From positions 1 to 64,000 of the forward strand of contig DAINOJ010000013.1 in NCBI GenBank assembly GCA_036744005.1: 64,000 nucleotides of DNA, read 5' to 3'. How positions within the stretch are numbered: the first letter of the stretch is position 1; the number at the start of each line of letters is the position of its first letter. The position numbers and the translations under genes are program-made. This document shows, piece by piece, positions 33,933 to 43,950 of the stretch. The notes beneath the pieces are model-generated. The model was given only the letters and a program-made list of their open reading frames with translations, made no database searches and was not told the origin of the DNA. This DNA comes from CALCNS01 sp937897315. GTDB lineage: Bacteria > Bacillota > JAAYKD01.

Positions 33933-35273
33933 TTAAAGCAATCCTGCCATGTACAGTGGTAAATGTATGATCCCGTCTTTTATCAGCACATCTTTGGTAT
34001 AGAGAATGTATGAGTTACCGATGACAGATGAAAAATGATTACGAAATTTATCAAGAGAAGAATGTGAACGGTAATTACCAGATTTGATCTCCACAGGTGA
34101 AATTTTCTTTCCCTCTGCAATCAAGAAATCGATCTCCATGTGGTTTTCGCGCACCAGATTGTCGGAGCGGGAATAGAAATACAGACGAGATCTCCCGTGA
34201 CGAAGCATCTGAGCGACAATGTTTTCCATAAGCATTCCCTCATTGATATTCAGCTTATCAAAAAGAATAGCTCGATAAAGCTCATTGTCGGTGAATTTCT
34301 TATCTTTGAAGGCATGAGTGACGAGTAGTCCTGTATCCGCCATGTAGCACTTTTGCGTTGTGTTGTCTGAACTCAAGGCAAGACCAACATTAGGATCGGT
34401 TGCATTGAAACAGGTATTGACAACCATGGCTTCATTGAGCCAAATAAAAGAATCTTTAAAGGTTCTGAACCGAGCCTGTTTACCTAGTGAGGAGAGTTTA
34501 TACTTCTTTTCCTTTTTGGAAAGTTGCCCTGGAATATTGTCGAAGACAGCGAACACCTTCCCTTCGTACCATTCTGCGAATTTTACTACATCGTCCCTAT
34601 AGAGTTTTAAAATTCGTCGCTTGGCAACATCGGAAGATTCAAAGTCTTTACCGTTCATGTAAGCTAGAACGGACTGTGGCATACCGCCCACTAGAATATA
34701 CTGTCGAAAGTCATTCATGATTTTACGGTGCAAAGCAGCCCCAAGCGGTTTTTTTGTTTCAAAGCAATACTTTATCAGAGGATAGGTCGCCTCGTCACCC
34801 ATTGCCCAGAGAAACTCCTCAAAGTCCAGCGGGAACATTTCGATGTGATCTTCTTCTGAAGGGATGATTATATCCTGCACATTCTTTTTCAAACGAATCA
34901 ACGAACCTGTTTCGAGGTAATCGAATCTGCCGTCAGCTATAAGATATTTGATGAGCTGCCGCGCTCTAGGATATTGCTGAACCTCGTCAAAGATGATCAG
35001 CGACTCGCGCTTATGAAGAACTGTGGAATAAAAGGCGGCGAGTTTTGCGAAGAAAAGATCTAGGTCAGAGCTGTCATAGATAAATAAATCAAGAACATCC
35101 TTCGCTGCATTTCCAAAGTCAATCAGAATATAGCTTTTGTACTCTGCCTTAGCAAACCTCTCGGCAATATAGCTTTTACCGACACGCCGCGCACCATCAA
35201 TCATCATGGCAGTTGCGCCATTGCTACTCTTTTTCCAAGCAACTAGCTCATCATAAATCTTTCTTTTCAGCAT
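33933..35273 (-). CDS. AAA ATPase with DUF4143 domain
   Basis: 446 residues from the ATG at 35273 behind GAGGTG. The N-terminal AAA domain has MMIDGARRVGKSYIAERFAK (Walker A) and SLIIFDEVQQYPRA (Walker B). The C-terminal DUF4143 part contains the DADTGLL-like MADTGLLVTHAF and an archaeal-Holliday-junction-resolvase-like nuclease fold with MEIDFLIAEGKKISPVEIKSG (E/D...E.K catalytic pattern). This large family occurs in many copies in anaerobes; its role is unknown, with NTP-driven nuclease activity or stress function proposed. It faces away from the APH gene across a 295-base spacer in which no other gene is seen. Confidence 0.9.
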   Translation of the reverse strand: MLKRKIYDELVAWKKSSNGATAMMIDGARRVGKSYIAERFAKAEYKSYILIDFGNAAKDVLDLFIYDSSDLDLFFAKLAAFYSTVLHKRESLIIFDEVQQYPRARQLIKYLIADGRFDYLETGSLIRLKKNVQDIIIPSEEDHIEMFPLDFEEFLWAMGDEATYPLIKYCFETKKPLGAALHRKIMNDFRQYILVGGMPQSVLAYMNGKDFESSDVAKRRILKLYRDDVVKFAEWYEGKVFAVFDNIPGQLSKKEKKYKLSSLGKQARFRTFKDSFIWLNEAMVVNTCFNATDPNVGLALSSDNTTQKCYMADTGLLVTHAFKDKKFTDNELYRAILFDKLNINEGMLMENIVAQMLRHGRSRLYFYSRSDNLVRENHMEIDFLIAEGKKISPVEIKSGNYRSHSSLDKFRNHFSSVIGNSYILYTKDVLIKDGIIHLPLYMAGLL

Positions 35274-35568
35274 AATAATCACCTCTTGTATTGATAGTAT
35301 ATTCTCAATCCTAGTTTATTATTACACACAAAACACGAAAAAGCAAGTTGGAAACCAAAGAATTATCACGAAAAAGCAGATTGGTGCAATGGCTAACGTC
35401 ACGAAAAAGCAAGCTGCTGGTTGATATGTTTGATCCTATATCATAATTTGAGTTAATTCAGTTTCCGTGATACACTATGACCGGTGTCACAGGTTGGTGA
35501 ACGAAAAGGCCAACCAACCAAACTACTCAAAATGAATGTCTATTCTGTATAATGTAAGGATGATGAAC

Positions 35569-36519
35569 ATGAACCACGAGGAAACCGTAATGCCAATAAG
35601 CGATATCGTTGCAATGTTAAGTGCACAGAACATCTTTGTAGACGAGATGAAGTTTTATCAAAAGAATAAACGAGTTACCGATTACTTGCTCGATGACAAA
35701 TATATGTTAAGGATCTCAACATCCGTACTGAATGAGAGGTTGAAGCTGGAGCGGGCGAAAACCATCTCGTTTGTTCAAAAAATTCATGCCTACGGGTCCT
35801 TTACTTTCGCCGGACAAAAATACCATTACATCATTATTGATTATGTGCAAGGCGCGGATCTATGGAGTGTTATTCAAAACCTAACCGATGTCGAAAAATA
35901 TAATATAGGAACAGAGACCGCTCATTTCCTCGACGAACTGCATTCAATAACGGGTGCTTCATACGACATTGGCCACTATATTGCGACCGTTCCAAACTGG
36001 AAAGGTTCATGGAAAGAAGGTCATCTGAAGTATGTTGAGATTTTAAGATATGGCATAACACAGATGGATATTGGTGCTGCTAGCAGAGAAACGGTTTCGA
36101 AAGCATTCGGATATATCGATGAAAACATAAGCTCCTTGGAATACCAGACAGGTGCAAGGCTGTTGCATAATGATTTTCATCCGAAGAATATAATTATTTA
36201 CGAAGGCCAATTGGCAGGAATCATTGATTGGGAGTGTTCACAATTTGGAGAAGCAGACTTCGAGTTAGCACATCTGTTTCATTGGTGCATCTACCCATCG
36301 AATCCGGATAATCATCTTTCCCCATACTTACAATCCGTTATGAAACACCTTTCATCCACTTTGGGTGTGCCCAACTTAGAAAAGCGGTTGATTATTTACC
36401 AGTTGGAACACGAGTTGAATCAACTGATTTGGAATGGCTTGAAGCAGGAAGAGGAGAGAATGCAGAGAATAAACGGATGGCTTAGCGGTCAGATTAACGC
36501 ATTGCTGGGGGAATGGTAA
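35569..36519 (+). CDS. Aminoglycoside phosphotransferase-like (APH) kinase
   Basis: 316 residues from the ATG at 35569 (TAAGGA 8 bases upstream); an earlier in-frame ATG at 35536 has no ribosome binding site. The catalytic loop is LLHNDFHPKNIII with the HxDxxxxN pattern, and the metal-binding motif IIDWE follows. The N-terminal lobe is short with a possible ATP-binding lysine (YMLRIS region). APH-family enzymes phosphorylate antibiotics, choline, homoserine or other small molecules; the substrate cannot be named here. The neighbours give no clue: a repeat element follows directly. Confidence 0.85.
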   Translation: MNHEETVMPISDIVAMLSAQNIFVDEMKFYQKNKRVTDYLLDDKYMLRISTSVLNERLKLERAKTISFVQKIHAYGSFTFAGQKYHYIIIDYVQGADLWSVIQNLTDVEKYNIGTETAHFLDELHSITGASYDIGHYIATVPNWKGSWKEGHLKYVEILRYGITQMDIGAASRETVSKAFGYIDENISSLEYQTGARLLHNDFHPKNIIIYEGQLAGIIDWECSQFGEADFELAHLFHWCIYPSNPDNHLSPYLQSVMKHLSSTLGVPNLEKRLIIYQLEHELNQLIWNGLKQEEERMQRINGWLSGQINALLGEW

Positions 36520-36611
36520 ATCAGGTAGGATAGTACTGAAGTTAACTTCTAATTCTGAATCATGCAAATTAGATCAAGCGACTGAAGATGTTCATATTGT
36601 ATCTTCAGTCA

Positions 36612-36694
36612 GGAAATCAGCATACCGAACAGGTGTGCTGATTTTTTTTGGTGGAAGCGTTACTCGTAGCCAATACCTGTGCTACGCAACCCAC
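36612..36694 (+). repeat. Third, diverged copy of the hairpin repeat
   Basis: AAATCAGCATACC (36614-36626) pairs with GGTGTGCTGATTT (36632-36644) with one T-G wobble, then a T-run. The following GGTGGA and a long-range pair CGTTACT...AGTAACG match the layout of copies 1 and 2. The 100 bases upstream of the hairpin do not match. It probably ends transcription of the APH gene. The rest of 36695-37045 holds no gene that I can see. Confidence 0.7.
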
Positions 36695-37045
36695 AAAGTA
36701 ACGATTTAAGCTGCGTGGTGTAAAATTGTATAAATTAAGAAGGAAATCAGTGTTCCATGGTGGAATGTTAGGTTCACGAAAAAAAGTGTGACTTAACCGT
36801 ATTTATATCGAGTGAAAATAGGTCTCTCTATATACCCGCAATTGCTTTCACAATAATCTTACTTGCGTCTTTGAGAGGTGAATCCAATAAGCAAGCTACT
36901 AATACTGAAGTCAGATAGCTTATAAAGAGTGTATGTTTTTTCAAGCAGTTTAGAATTTCTTAAAATATGTTTTGCTAGAGTTTCATTATCTGACAACTTA
37001 TAATCAAGATTAGGTCATATAATTTTCTGAGTGGGAGGAGTTCAT

Positions 37046-38089
37046 ATGCAAACCATTAATGTTCGGAGAAAGCCGCGTGGGAAAGGAGAAATATTGGTTA
37101 AGGAAGGGCAAAAGGTATCTTTTTTTGATACGATTGCGACCATTGATTACCTACCGGGTAGATTAGTTCGTTGTGACGTTTCCTTCGAACTAGGATGTGA
37201 GCCGCGAAATGTAAATCAATATGTTTCTCTTAAATCTGGCGAGTGGGTAGAACAAGGCACTGTATTGGTGACATACGATCGCTTTTTTACAAAACGAGTT
37301 GTAGTAAGCCCCATATCTGGCTTTTACGTTTTTACTTCTAAAGTTCTGGGGTATATCTTTATACGGGAACCCATTTTGCTAGATCCAGATAAACAAAAAA
37401 GTAGTATGAAGAAAGCCTTCGAGCAATCTGAACATAATCAAAATATGACGAAGCAAGAAGATAAGGATACAGTTCCGAATTTTGGTATTGGAAACATAAT
37501 CTATGACAATTACCTAAAGCATACGCAAAATGCTGCTTTGGAAAACCTTGAGAAAGCAAAACCCAAAAATGAAGCTGGCCAGTTTAAAGCCGGGTTCTCT
37601 GGTGTCGTTCGTACCATTGAGCAGCAGAATGAAATCGTTATAACCTCCAAAGGATATCGATTCCAAGGTGTCCTAGGATTTGGTCAGCAGAACTTTGGCA
37701 AACTGACTTTCCTTGAGTCTTATAGCGAAGAACTGCAAGAATCGGAGGTCCCCGAAAACCTTATCGAAACCATAATTGTTATCCGAGGAAGACCCTCTTT
37801 ACGAGCTTTACAAAAAATAGAGCGACAGGGAGGGGTAGGCCTTGTTTGTGGGAGTATTCCTCTTAGTGTGTTACAAGACTTTTGCCCCAAAGAACCATTG
37901 TTGCATTTAGGTCATCAAATGCCAATCACTATGACGCTGGTCACAATGCAGAAATTCGGAGAAACGATGTCTCAAGAGCAATATGCTGAACTGAAAACAT
38001 TAGAAGGAACATGGTGTCTTATTGATGGCAATACACAATTGAGAGCAGGGTGCAAAAGGCCGGAAATATTGGTACCGATCCATACTTAG
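37046..38089 (+). CDS. Unrecognised protein with barrel-sandwich-like domains, MutL-locus gene 1
   Basis: 347 residues from the ATG at 37046 behind GGGAGGAG. The first ~110 residues (GEILVKEGQKVSFFDTIATIDYLPGRL, SGEWVEQGTVLVTY, VVVSPISGFYVF) show the paired short hairpins of lipoyl/biotinyl-like barrel-sandwich folds, but no attachment lysine motif is evident. The C-terminal part (ETIIVIRGRPSLRALQKIERQGGVGLVCGSIPL) looks like an alpha/beta domain. It is the first of three closely spaced genes, the third of which encodes a MutL/GlmL-type ATPase. Function unknown; a scaffold or activation partner is a guess. Confidence 0.7.
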   Translation: MQTINVRRKPRGKGEILVKEGQKVSFFDTIATIDYLPGRLVRCDVSFELGCEPRNVNQYVSLKSGEWVEQGTVLVTYDRFFTKRVVVSPISGFYVFTSKVLGYIFIREPILLDPDKQKSSMKKAFEQSEHNQNMTKQEDKDTVPNFGIGNIIYDNYLKHTQNAALENLEKAKPKNEAGQFKAGFSGVVRTIEQQNEIVITSKGYRFQGVLGFGQQNFGKLTFLESYSEELQESEVPENLIETIIVIRGRPSLRALQKIERQGGVGLVCGSIPLSVLQDFCPKEPLLHLGHQMPITMTLVTMQKFGETMSQEQYAELKTLEGTWCLIDGNTQLRAGCKRPEILVPIHT

Positions 38090-38099
38090 GAGGTGGACC

Positions 38100-38978
38100 A
38101 TGATTCAGAAATCAAAGATCGATGTAGCAAAAATCAGTGAAGACCTTTTGGCAAGTTGGAAGCCAATCTTGGATCATTTACGTTTGTATTATCAAAAGGA
38201 GATCAGCGATGCGTCGTTTTGTGGGGTTGTCGCCTTTATGGGAATCCATCTTTCTCTTTGGCCGCAGTGGGTTAAGTTCGGTGGTAGTCTCATCAACGCG
38301 GATCAGCAGACCTTTGATACGAATGAGGTCATTGCGGGTGATTGCCCTTGGCTTTGTTTGAATCTGACTTATGGAAAGAATACTCTTTTATCTCATGTAC
38401 AAACCGAGGGAGTCTGTCTGGATCGAGAGCATATGAAGACTTTCTTAAAACCAGCGTTCTCACACATGTTTCGTTCTCTCAATGAGCAAGGTGTAATGAT
38501 TCAGTATGATCTGGCGGTAAATGAGTTAGTAAAAATGGGGTACACCGATTATGATGTTTTGGCTTTCACCGTGGATTCGGATAAAGGGTTACCGGAAACC
38601 TCACAATTTGTGAAAAAGCAAAAACCATCGACAAAAAAGATACCTGTTGTTTCTTTCGACTTCCTAGATACTCAGCGAGATACTTGGCTTCGTTTGACTA
38701 AGCAAACCGGTGAAGTTTTGTCATCCATATCAAAATCATTTTCTGAGAATGCTTGGATTGATGAGGATGTGAAAGGTGTTTATTCGCAAGTAGCTGCTTT
38801 ACTGTGGAGAAAACTTATTCTAGCTGAAGTCATTAATCCCGCTGGCGATACACATGCTGGATTCAGACGATGGATGAAGCCGAAACAAGATTCATACAGG
38901 GGCAATCTATTGATCTATGGAGATCATGAGGTGTTTTGGCAAAATTACTGCCGCGATTTTTTGACAGATGGAAGGTGA
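38100..38978 (+). CDS. Unrecognised protein, MutL-locus gene 2
   Basis: 292 residues, 11 bases after gene 1 and 7 bases before the MutL-like gene, so co-translated. GGAGGTG lies upstream of the ATG. No membrane segment, signal or cysteine cluster is visible. It is largely alpha-helical with a middle insertion rich in lysine and proline (SQFVKKQKPSTKKIPVV). I do not recognise the family. Its close spacing implies that it works with the barrel-sandwich protein and the ATPase. Confidence 0.68.
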   Translation: MIQKSKIDVAKISEDLLASWKPILDHLRLYYQKEISDASFCGVVAFMGIHLSLWPQWVKFGGSLINADQQTFDTNEVIAGDCPWLCLNLTYGKNTLLSHVQTEGVCLDREHMKTFLKPAFSHMFRSLNEQGVMIQYDLAVNELVKMGYTDYDVLAFTVDSDKGLPETSQFVKKQKPSTKKIPVVSFDFLDTQRDTWLRLTKQTGEVLSSISKSFSENAWIDEDVKGVYSQVAALLWRKLILAEVINPAGDTHAGFRRWMKPKQDSYRGNLLIYGDHEVFWQNYCRDFLTDGR

Positions 38979-38984
38979 GCCATT

Positions 38985-40673
38985 TTGATAACGAATTACA
39001 TCATTGTTACAGATGTGGGGAGTACTACCACAAAAGCTCGTTTACTCACTCTTGTAGAGAATCAATGGCACATTACTGGGAAAGTAGAAACGCCTACTAC
39101 AGTGGAAGCTCCAGAAGAAAATGTTATGATTGGTGTTCTAAAGAGTATTGAATTACTGGAAGACGTTTGCGAAATTCCATTGCTTCAGGAGAATCGAAGC
39201 CATTTGCTGCCCAATATTCAAGTCCTTTCCACCAGTTCAGCAGGTGGTGGTTTGCAAATGGTGGTCTGTGGTCAGGTGAGTCATATCTCGGCTAAGAGTG
39301 CCCAGAGAGCGGCCTTGGGTGGAGGTGCGATCTTACTCGATACCTTTTCCCCAGACGATCACATGACTTTGCAACAACGAATCGATCGACTAGAAACGCT
39401 TCGTCCCGATATGATTCTATTGTCGGGTGGCATAGAAGGGGCAGAACCCGGCAATTTTCTCATTGAGATGTGTGATTTTATTCGTGAAGCGAATCCCAAA
39501 CCCAAATTTGGTTATCATTATAGGTTACCTATTATATATGCAGGAACTTCGCAGGGAATCGATTTGGTGACAGATCTTCTTAAAGAAAATTTTAAGGTGA
39601 CCATCACAGAGAATCTGCGTCCGGATTTTCATATGGAAAACCTTACACCTACTCGAAATGCGATTCAAAATCTATTTGTGGAGCATGTGATGTCGCAAGC
39701 ACCCGGATATGCCATGTTGCGTGATCTCGTCTCGTACGAAGTACTACCGACTCCAGTTGCAGTGGGGGAGATCCTCAAAGCATTTTCAACAACAAAGAAA
39801 GCAAACATTATTGCCGTTGATATAGGTGGAGCTACCACAGACGTGTTTACTGTGGTGAATGGAGAATATACCCGATCAGTCAGTGCAAATTATGGTATGA
39901 GCTATAGCATCGCCAATGTTGCTGTAAATTCAGGTTGGGATCGTATTGCAGCATGGTTACCACCAGAGGCGCACATCACTTTGCAACAGATGATGGAACA
40001 AGTTGGTAACAAGCTGTTATTTCCAACGACCATTCCGGAAAACGATAACGAGTTATGGGTTGAACAAGCTTTGGCGCGTGAAGCTTTAAGGCTGTCATTT
40101 TTGGATCATTTAGAGATCGCCAAATTACAAACGCCAACGCAAGGGTTTTTCAGTAATCTGAGTAAAAACCAGATCAGGGAAATTCATATCTCCGATTTTC
40201 AAGTAATCATAGGTTCTGGTGGTGTGTTGTCCAATGCTCCAAAGCAGGAGCAGGCAGCTATGATGTTGATTGACTCTTTGCTCCCTCAAGGGATTGTAGA
40301 GTTGTTACTAGATAATCGTTTTGTGATACCTCACCTTGGCGTATTTTCAAAATATAATCAGCAAGCAGCTCTGGACCTATTACAACGAGAAGGACTGATT
40401 CGGTTAGGTACACTGTTAGCCCCATTAGGCAGAGGAACGCTAGACACTCCTGCTTTCCAAATCAGAGTCGAAAGCGAAGACGGCAGGCAGATGAGTGAAA
40501 CGGTCAACTGGGGAGATGTAAAAACGGTTCCTCTTGCTTTTGATGAATTGGTTCAACTGCATATTTCACCAATGAATGGTGCAAGGTGGCCTTATCCTAC
40601 TTTCGTAAAGATTCAAGGCGGTGTCTGTGGCATCATTATGGATGCTCGTGGTCGCCCAGAATTACTTCGGTAA
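38985..40673 (+). CDS. MutL/GlmL-family ATPase
   Basis: 562 residues from a TTG behind GGAAGGTGAG. It has the two ASKHA-type phosphate loops: VTDVGSTTTKARL (residues ~8-20) and AVDIGGATTDVFTVV (near residue 280), and DMILLSGGIEGA. These are the marks of the GlmL/MutL family, whose members accompany coenzyme-B12 aminomutases such as glutamate, ornithine or lysine mutases and are thought to reactivate them. No mutase gene is in this window. Pairing with two unrecognised proteins rather than a mutase suggests a different client. Length is normal for the family. Confidence 0.85.
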   Translation: MITNYIIVTDVGSTTTKARLLTLVENQWHITGKVETPTTVEAPEENVMIGVLKSIELLEDVCEIPLLQENRSHLLPNIQVLSTSSAGGGLQMVVCGQVSHISAKSAQRAALGGGAILLDTFSPDDHMTLQQRIDRLETLRPDMILLSGGIEGAEPGNFLIEMCDFIREANPKPKFGYHYRLPIIYAGTSQGIDLVTDLLKENFKVTITENLRPDFHMENLTPTRNAIQNLFVEHVMSQAPGYAMLRDLVSYEVLPTPVAVGEILKAFSTTKKANIIAVDIGGATTDVFTVVNGEYTRSVSANYGMSYSIANVAVNSGWDRIAAWLPPEAHITLQQMMEQVGNKLLFPTTIPENDNELWVEQALAREALRLSFLDHLEIAKLQTPTQGFFSNLSKNQIREIHISDFQVIIGSGGVLSNAPKQEQAAMMLIDSLLPQGIVELLLDNRFVIPHLGVFSKYNQQAALDLLQREGLIRLGTLLAPLGRGTLDTPAFQIRVESEDGRQMSETVNWGDVKTVPLAFDELVQLHISPMNGARWPYPTFVKIQGGVCGIIMDARGRPELLR

Positions 40674-40761
40674 ACCAAAATCATTCCTATGATAAGTAGA
40701 CAATTAGTTGCATTTGTTTTCTCTAATGCAGCACTCTATATAGATGAGAGGTGGGTAAGCA

Positions 40762-41994
40762 ATGAACGATGATGCTCAGAAGGCGAATCATAACAATATA
40801 TGGAGAAACAAAGGTCTCTTAATCTACCTTTCGGGAAATCTGTTGTCCACTTTAGGAAATTCCATTGCAGGTCTGGCGATCATGTGGTTATTGCAAGAAA
40901 CGACGGGATCAACCTCAAGGGCAGGGTTAACTTATTTAGCCAGCTACCTTCCTACTTATTTGTTATTGCCATTTGCAGGGAGTATTCTGGACCATTTTAG
41001 TCGTAAAAGAGTTATGCAATGCGCACAATTAATAAATGCGGCATCTACTGCCTTATTAGGCTATTATTTGCTGAACCATGGGGCCAATTCTTATTTGCTT
41101 GCCGGTTACTTTTTTCTTTCTTCGGCAACAAATGCGTTTTATATGCCAGCTTCAGAAGCGATAATTCCTAATATCGTTGAGAAGGACTTGCTTACACAAG
41201 CCAATGCCATGAAACAGAGCTTTTTAAGTGCCGGTACCCTTTTTGGGCCTACGCTGTCCGCTTTGATGTTAGCCAAAACCAATTACATGTACAGTTATGT
41301 GTTTTTTTTACAGGCAATTCTTTATGTTTGTTCTTGTTTATCTCTTATTGCTGTTCCTGCAAAAGAAGAATACTTAAGCAAACAGAAAGTTGAAAAGCCA
41401 TATCAGCTTAAAAATATTGTAGAAGCCCTGAAATATATTAAATTGCATCCAGTAATCATACAATTAATGTTCATATTTTCGTTTGCAAACTTTATGGGGG
41501 CGGCCAAAAACTTGCTCATGCCTTTTTATGTGTCAGAGCGTTTGGGTGGAGTGGGGGATTTCGCAGCGATGGCGACAGCAGCCAGTGCGACAGGACTGAT
41601 TGTATCCATTTTGATCACCTTCATTAAGAAGATCGATCGTGTGGGAATCGTTTTGATTAGCAGTTGTCTGGTGATGACCTCTTCGCAGATGTTCCTCGGG
41701 TTGAGTTCTTACCTGCCATTGTCCATGTTCCTATTCGCAATTGGTTTAGTGGGTGGAATGATTAGCGGTATGTGTTCATCGGTTATCTACCAAAGAGAAG
41801 TAGATGATGATATGCGTGGAAGGGTTTATTCGTTCCGAACCATGTTGTCGAGCGCTTTGAATCCCTTGGGCACGGTCATTGCTGGATTTGCTGGAGATGT
41901 TCTACCAGCATGGGTAGTGATTAGTTTGTTTGGTGCATTGGCTTCACTGATTACGATGAGTGGATATTTTATGAAATCGTTACGCTCAAGTTGA
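40762..41994 (+). CDS. MFS transporter (macrolide-efflux-like)
   Basis: 410 residues with twelve predicted membrane segments, starting GLLIYLSGNLLSTLGNSIAGLAIMWLL. The loop motif RAGLTYLASYLP...DHFSRKRVMQ is the MFS motif A region. The sequence resembles the Mef-type/MFS_3 group of drug exporters (YMPASEAIIPNIVEKDLLTQANA). The ATG follows GAGAGGTGGG. It lies 88 bases after the MutL-like gene in the same direction, but a link is not implied. The substrate is unknown. Confidence 0.88.
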   Translation: MNDDAQKANHNNIWRNKGLLIYLSGNLLSTLGNSIAGLAIMWLLQETTGSTSRAGLTYLASYLPTYLLLPFAGSILDHFSRKRVMQCAQLINAASTALLGYYLLNHGANSYLLAGYFFLSSATNAFYMPASEAIIPNIVEKDLLTQANAMKQSFLSAGTLFGPTLSALMLAKTNYMYSYVFFLQAILYVCSCLSLIAVPAKEEYLSKQKVEKPYQLKNIVEALKYIKLHPVIIQLMFIFSFANFMGAAKNLLMPFYVSERLGGVGDFAAMATAASATGLIVSILITFIKKIDRVGIVLISSCLVMTSSQMFLGLSSYLPLSMFLFAIGLVGGMISGMCSSVIYQREVDDDMRGRVYSFRTMLSSALNPLGTVIAGFAGDVLPAWVVISLFGALASLITMSGYFMKSLRSS

Positions 41995-42449
41995 AAACTA
42001 AAGATTAATAGGTTCTTGTAAAGAGTGAAGGAGCGCATAAGTGCGAGTTTCTTATTTCAAAGAAGGCTTTGCATTCACTATCGTGTTGGAGAACTTAAAA
42101 GAGAAACGACTCGGGAGAGATTCCGGGTCGTTCTTCTCATAGGTAGAATTTTCACAAATTGCTAAAATGTAAAGGAAATAAAGAATCAATGGTGGAAATA
42201 TGGAAAATGTCTCAATGGAGGTATTTTGCGAAGGGCGTGTAATCATGGCTTATATTTGTGGCCAATGCGTTTTCGTGTAGTGGAAGCAAAGAAGTATTAA
42301 ACTCATTGTAGGACACCGATTACTGTAATTTCGAGGACGAAAGTAAACTGATAATAAGTGATTTTGTCAAACAAGCGGAGCTTTTGACAGTCAAAGCTCA
42401 GATTCAGAATTCAAATTCGATAGAAGAGCAGATTAGAGGTGGAAATGGA
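41995..42449. other. Intergenic region with family-2 repeat, copy B
   Basis: No gene is visible. The stretch 42047-42142 resembles 14676-14773: TTATTTCAAAGAAGGCTTTG and onward, then a hairpin AACGACTCGG (42105-42114) with CCGGGTCGTT (42123-42132). The stem differs from copy A by paired changes, so the structure is kept. It probably terminates the MFS gene. The remaining ~300 bases show nothing else recognisable. Confidence 0.55.
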
Positions 42450-43871
42450 ATGAAACCATGTACAAAGAAAAGGACGCAAATAAGAAAATCAGCCTATTTG
42501 TCTATTGCCTTCTTCTTAGTAGCGCTAACTCTAGTAGGGTGTCAGCAACCTAGTATCATGCCCGGTTCTGCTAATACTCCACCCGGAAGCGAAGCGAAAA
42601 ACAATATTCTTATACAAGCGGTGGAAGCGGAACCAGATGAACTTGTTGCACCCGCTATCTTAGTAGAGAAGACGGGGTACACAAAGTATGGCTATATTAA
42701 TACGAAAGGTCAGTGGGTCATCGCTCCTCAGTATACGAACGCCAGTGCTTTTTCAGAAGGATATGCCGTGGTAATAAAACCCTCTGTAGATTTTAAAGTC
42801 TTAACATATTGTATCATTGATAAGTCAGGTGCAATCGTTGCAGAACTTCCTAAAGGTGTTGAACCAGAAGGCTACTCGTTAGGTTATTATGAAAGTTCTT
42901 CCAATAGAACAGCTTACTTTGAGTGTATTCCTAGACCCTTGCATATATCGGACGGTTTATTTAAGGTTAAGAACAGCGACCGAGACCCAAATGTTGGAAC
43001 CAAATTCGGATTTGCAAATATAAAGGGTGAAGTTGTTGCGGTACCTCAGTATGATGAAGTACTAGATTTTTGCAATGGATTAGCTGCGGTAAGAACGGAC
43101 CAGTGTTGGAGTTATATTGACAAACAAGGGAAGATTGTCATACCAGGTCCTTTTACTTATGCAGCGAACTTCAGTGAAGGACTTGCCAGTGTAAGTTGGG
43201 AAAGTAAATTTCATTCTGAGAAATCGGCCAAGACTATTGCTGTCATTCAAACAGGTTTCATAGACACTACCGGAAAAATCGTCATCTCCGGGCAAGGCAA
43301 CTGGATTTATCCTGAGTTTTCTGGCCCGCATCTGCAATGGATGGGGTTGTCATGGGATAAGGGAGGTAATTTTTTCGAAGGTGGAATGACTATGGTCAGT
43401 TACACATTTCCCAGAGGAGACTTTCCAACCAAGCAGGCGAATGTAATTGCTACCTTGGACCAACAAGGCAGTGTGCTCTGGATGAGTGACCTAGACCAAT
43501 ACTATAGCGAAATGGATTCACGAGCCTATTTTAACTCGGGTATCACGTGCGTTTTGAGCAAGAAAACTAACGAAGAAGTCTTTATTGATTCTTCTGGCAA
43601 TATTATCCCTGTTGCCTTGGAGAATTGGAGTTTTTACTTACCTTATTCTGAAGGGTTGGCAGTTGTAAAGGATGAAAAGGATGGTCTATATAAATATATC
43701 AATTCGTCAGGAAAGGTCATTACCCAAGGGTACAAAAATGCTCATTCATTCATCAATGGATATGCATTTGTTAGAACTTCTGATAATATCGATCTCATCA
43801 TAGACAGTACTGGTGCTGTAGTCATAAAAGCAAATGACCAGCTCATTCCTATCGCTCCATTCACAAAATAA
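42450..43871 (+). CDS. WG-repeat lipoprotein
   Basis: 473 residues from the ATG at 42450 behind AGAGGTGG. The lipoprotein signal ends ALTLVGC (C31), so the protein should be anchored outside the membrane. It carries several WG beta repeats of the form (K)YGYINTKGQWVIAPQY.....FSEGYAVV, for example near residues 77-105, 190-215 and 220-250, and a last one at the C-terminus. WG-repeat proteins are common in Bacillota; they likely form a beta-propeller-like surface for binding proteins or sugars. The ligand is unknown. Confidence 0.88.
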   Translation: MKPCTKKRTQIRKSAYLSIAFFLVALTLVGCQQPSIMPGSANTPPGSEAKNNILIQAVEAEPDELVAPAILVEKTGYTKYGYINTKGQWVIAPQYTNASAFSEGYAVVIKPSVDFKVLTYCIIDKSGAIVAELPKGVEPEGYSLGYYESSSNRTAYFECIPRPLHISDGLFKVKNSDRDPNVGTKFGFANIKGEVVAVPQYDEVLDFCNGLAAVRTDQCWSYIDKQGKIVIPGPFTYAANFSEGLASVSWESKFHSEKSAKTIAVIQTGFIDTTGKIVISGQGNWIYPEFSGPHLQWMGLSWDKGGNFFEGGMTMVSYTFPRGDFPTKQANVIATLDQQGSVLWMSDLDQYYSEMDSRAYFNSGITCVLSKKTNEEVFIDSSGNIIPVALENWSFYLPYSEGLAVVKDEKDGLYKYINSSGKVITQGYKNAHSFINGYAFVRTSDNIDLIIDSTGAVVIKANDQLIPIAPFTK

Positions 43872-43950
43872 CGGACACAAGTAGTAACCTCGGTTCAATT
43901 TATTGATTACTTCCTGCAGTGCCAAAGCCATAATAACAGAGGTTGTCTCC

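Noticed and set aside
14451..36694. CRISPR array from the three hairpin repeats
   Set aside because: Copies are kilobases apart and 130 bases long, with no regular short spacers.
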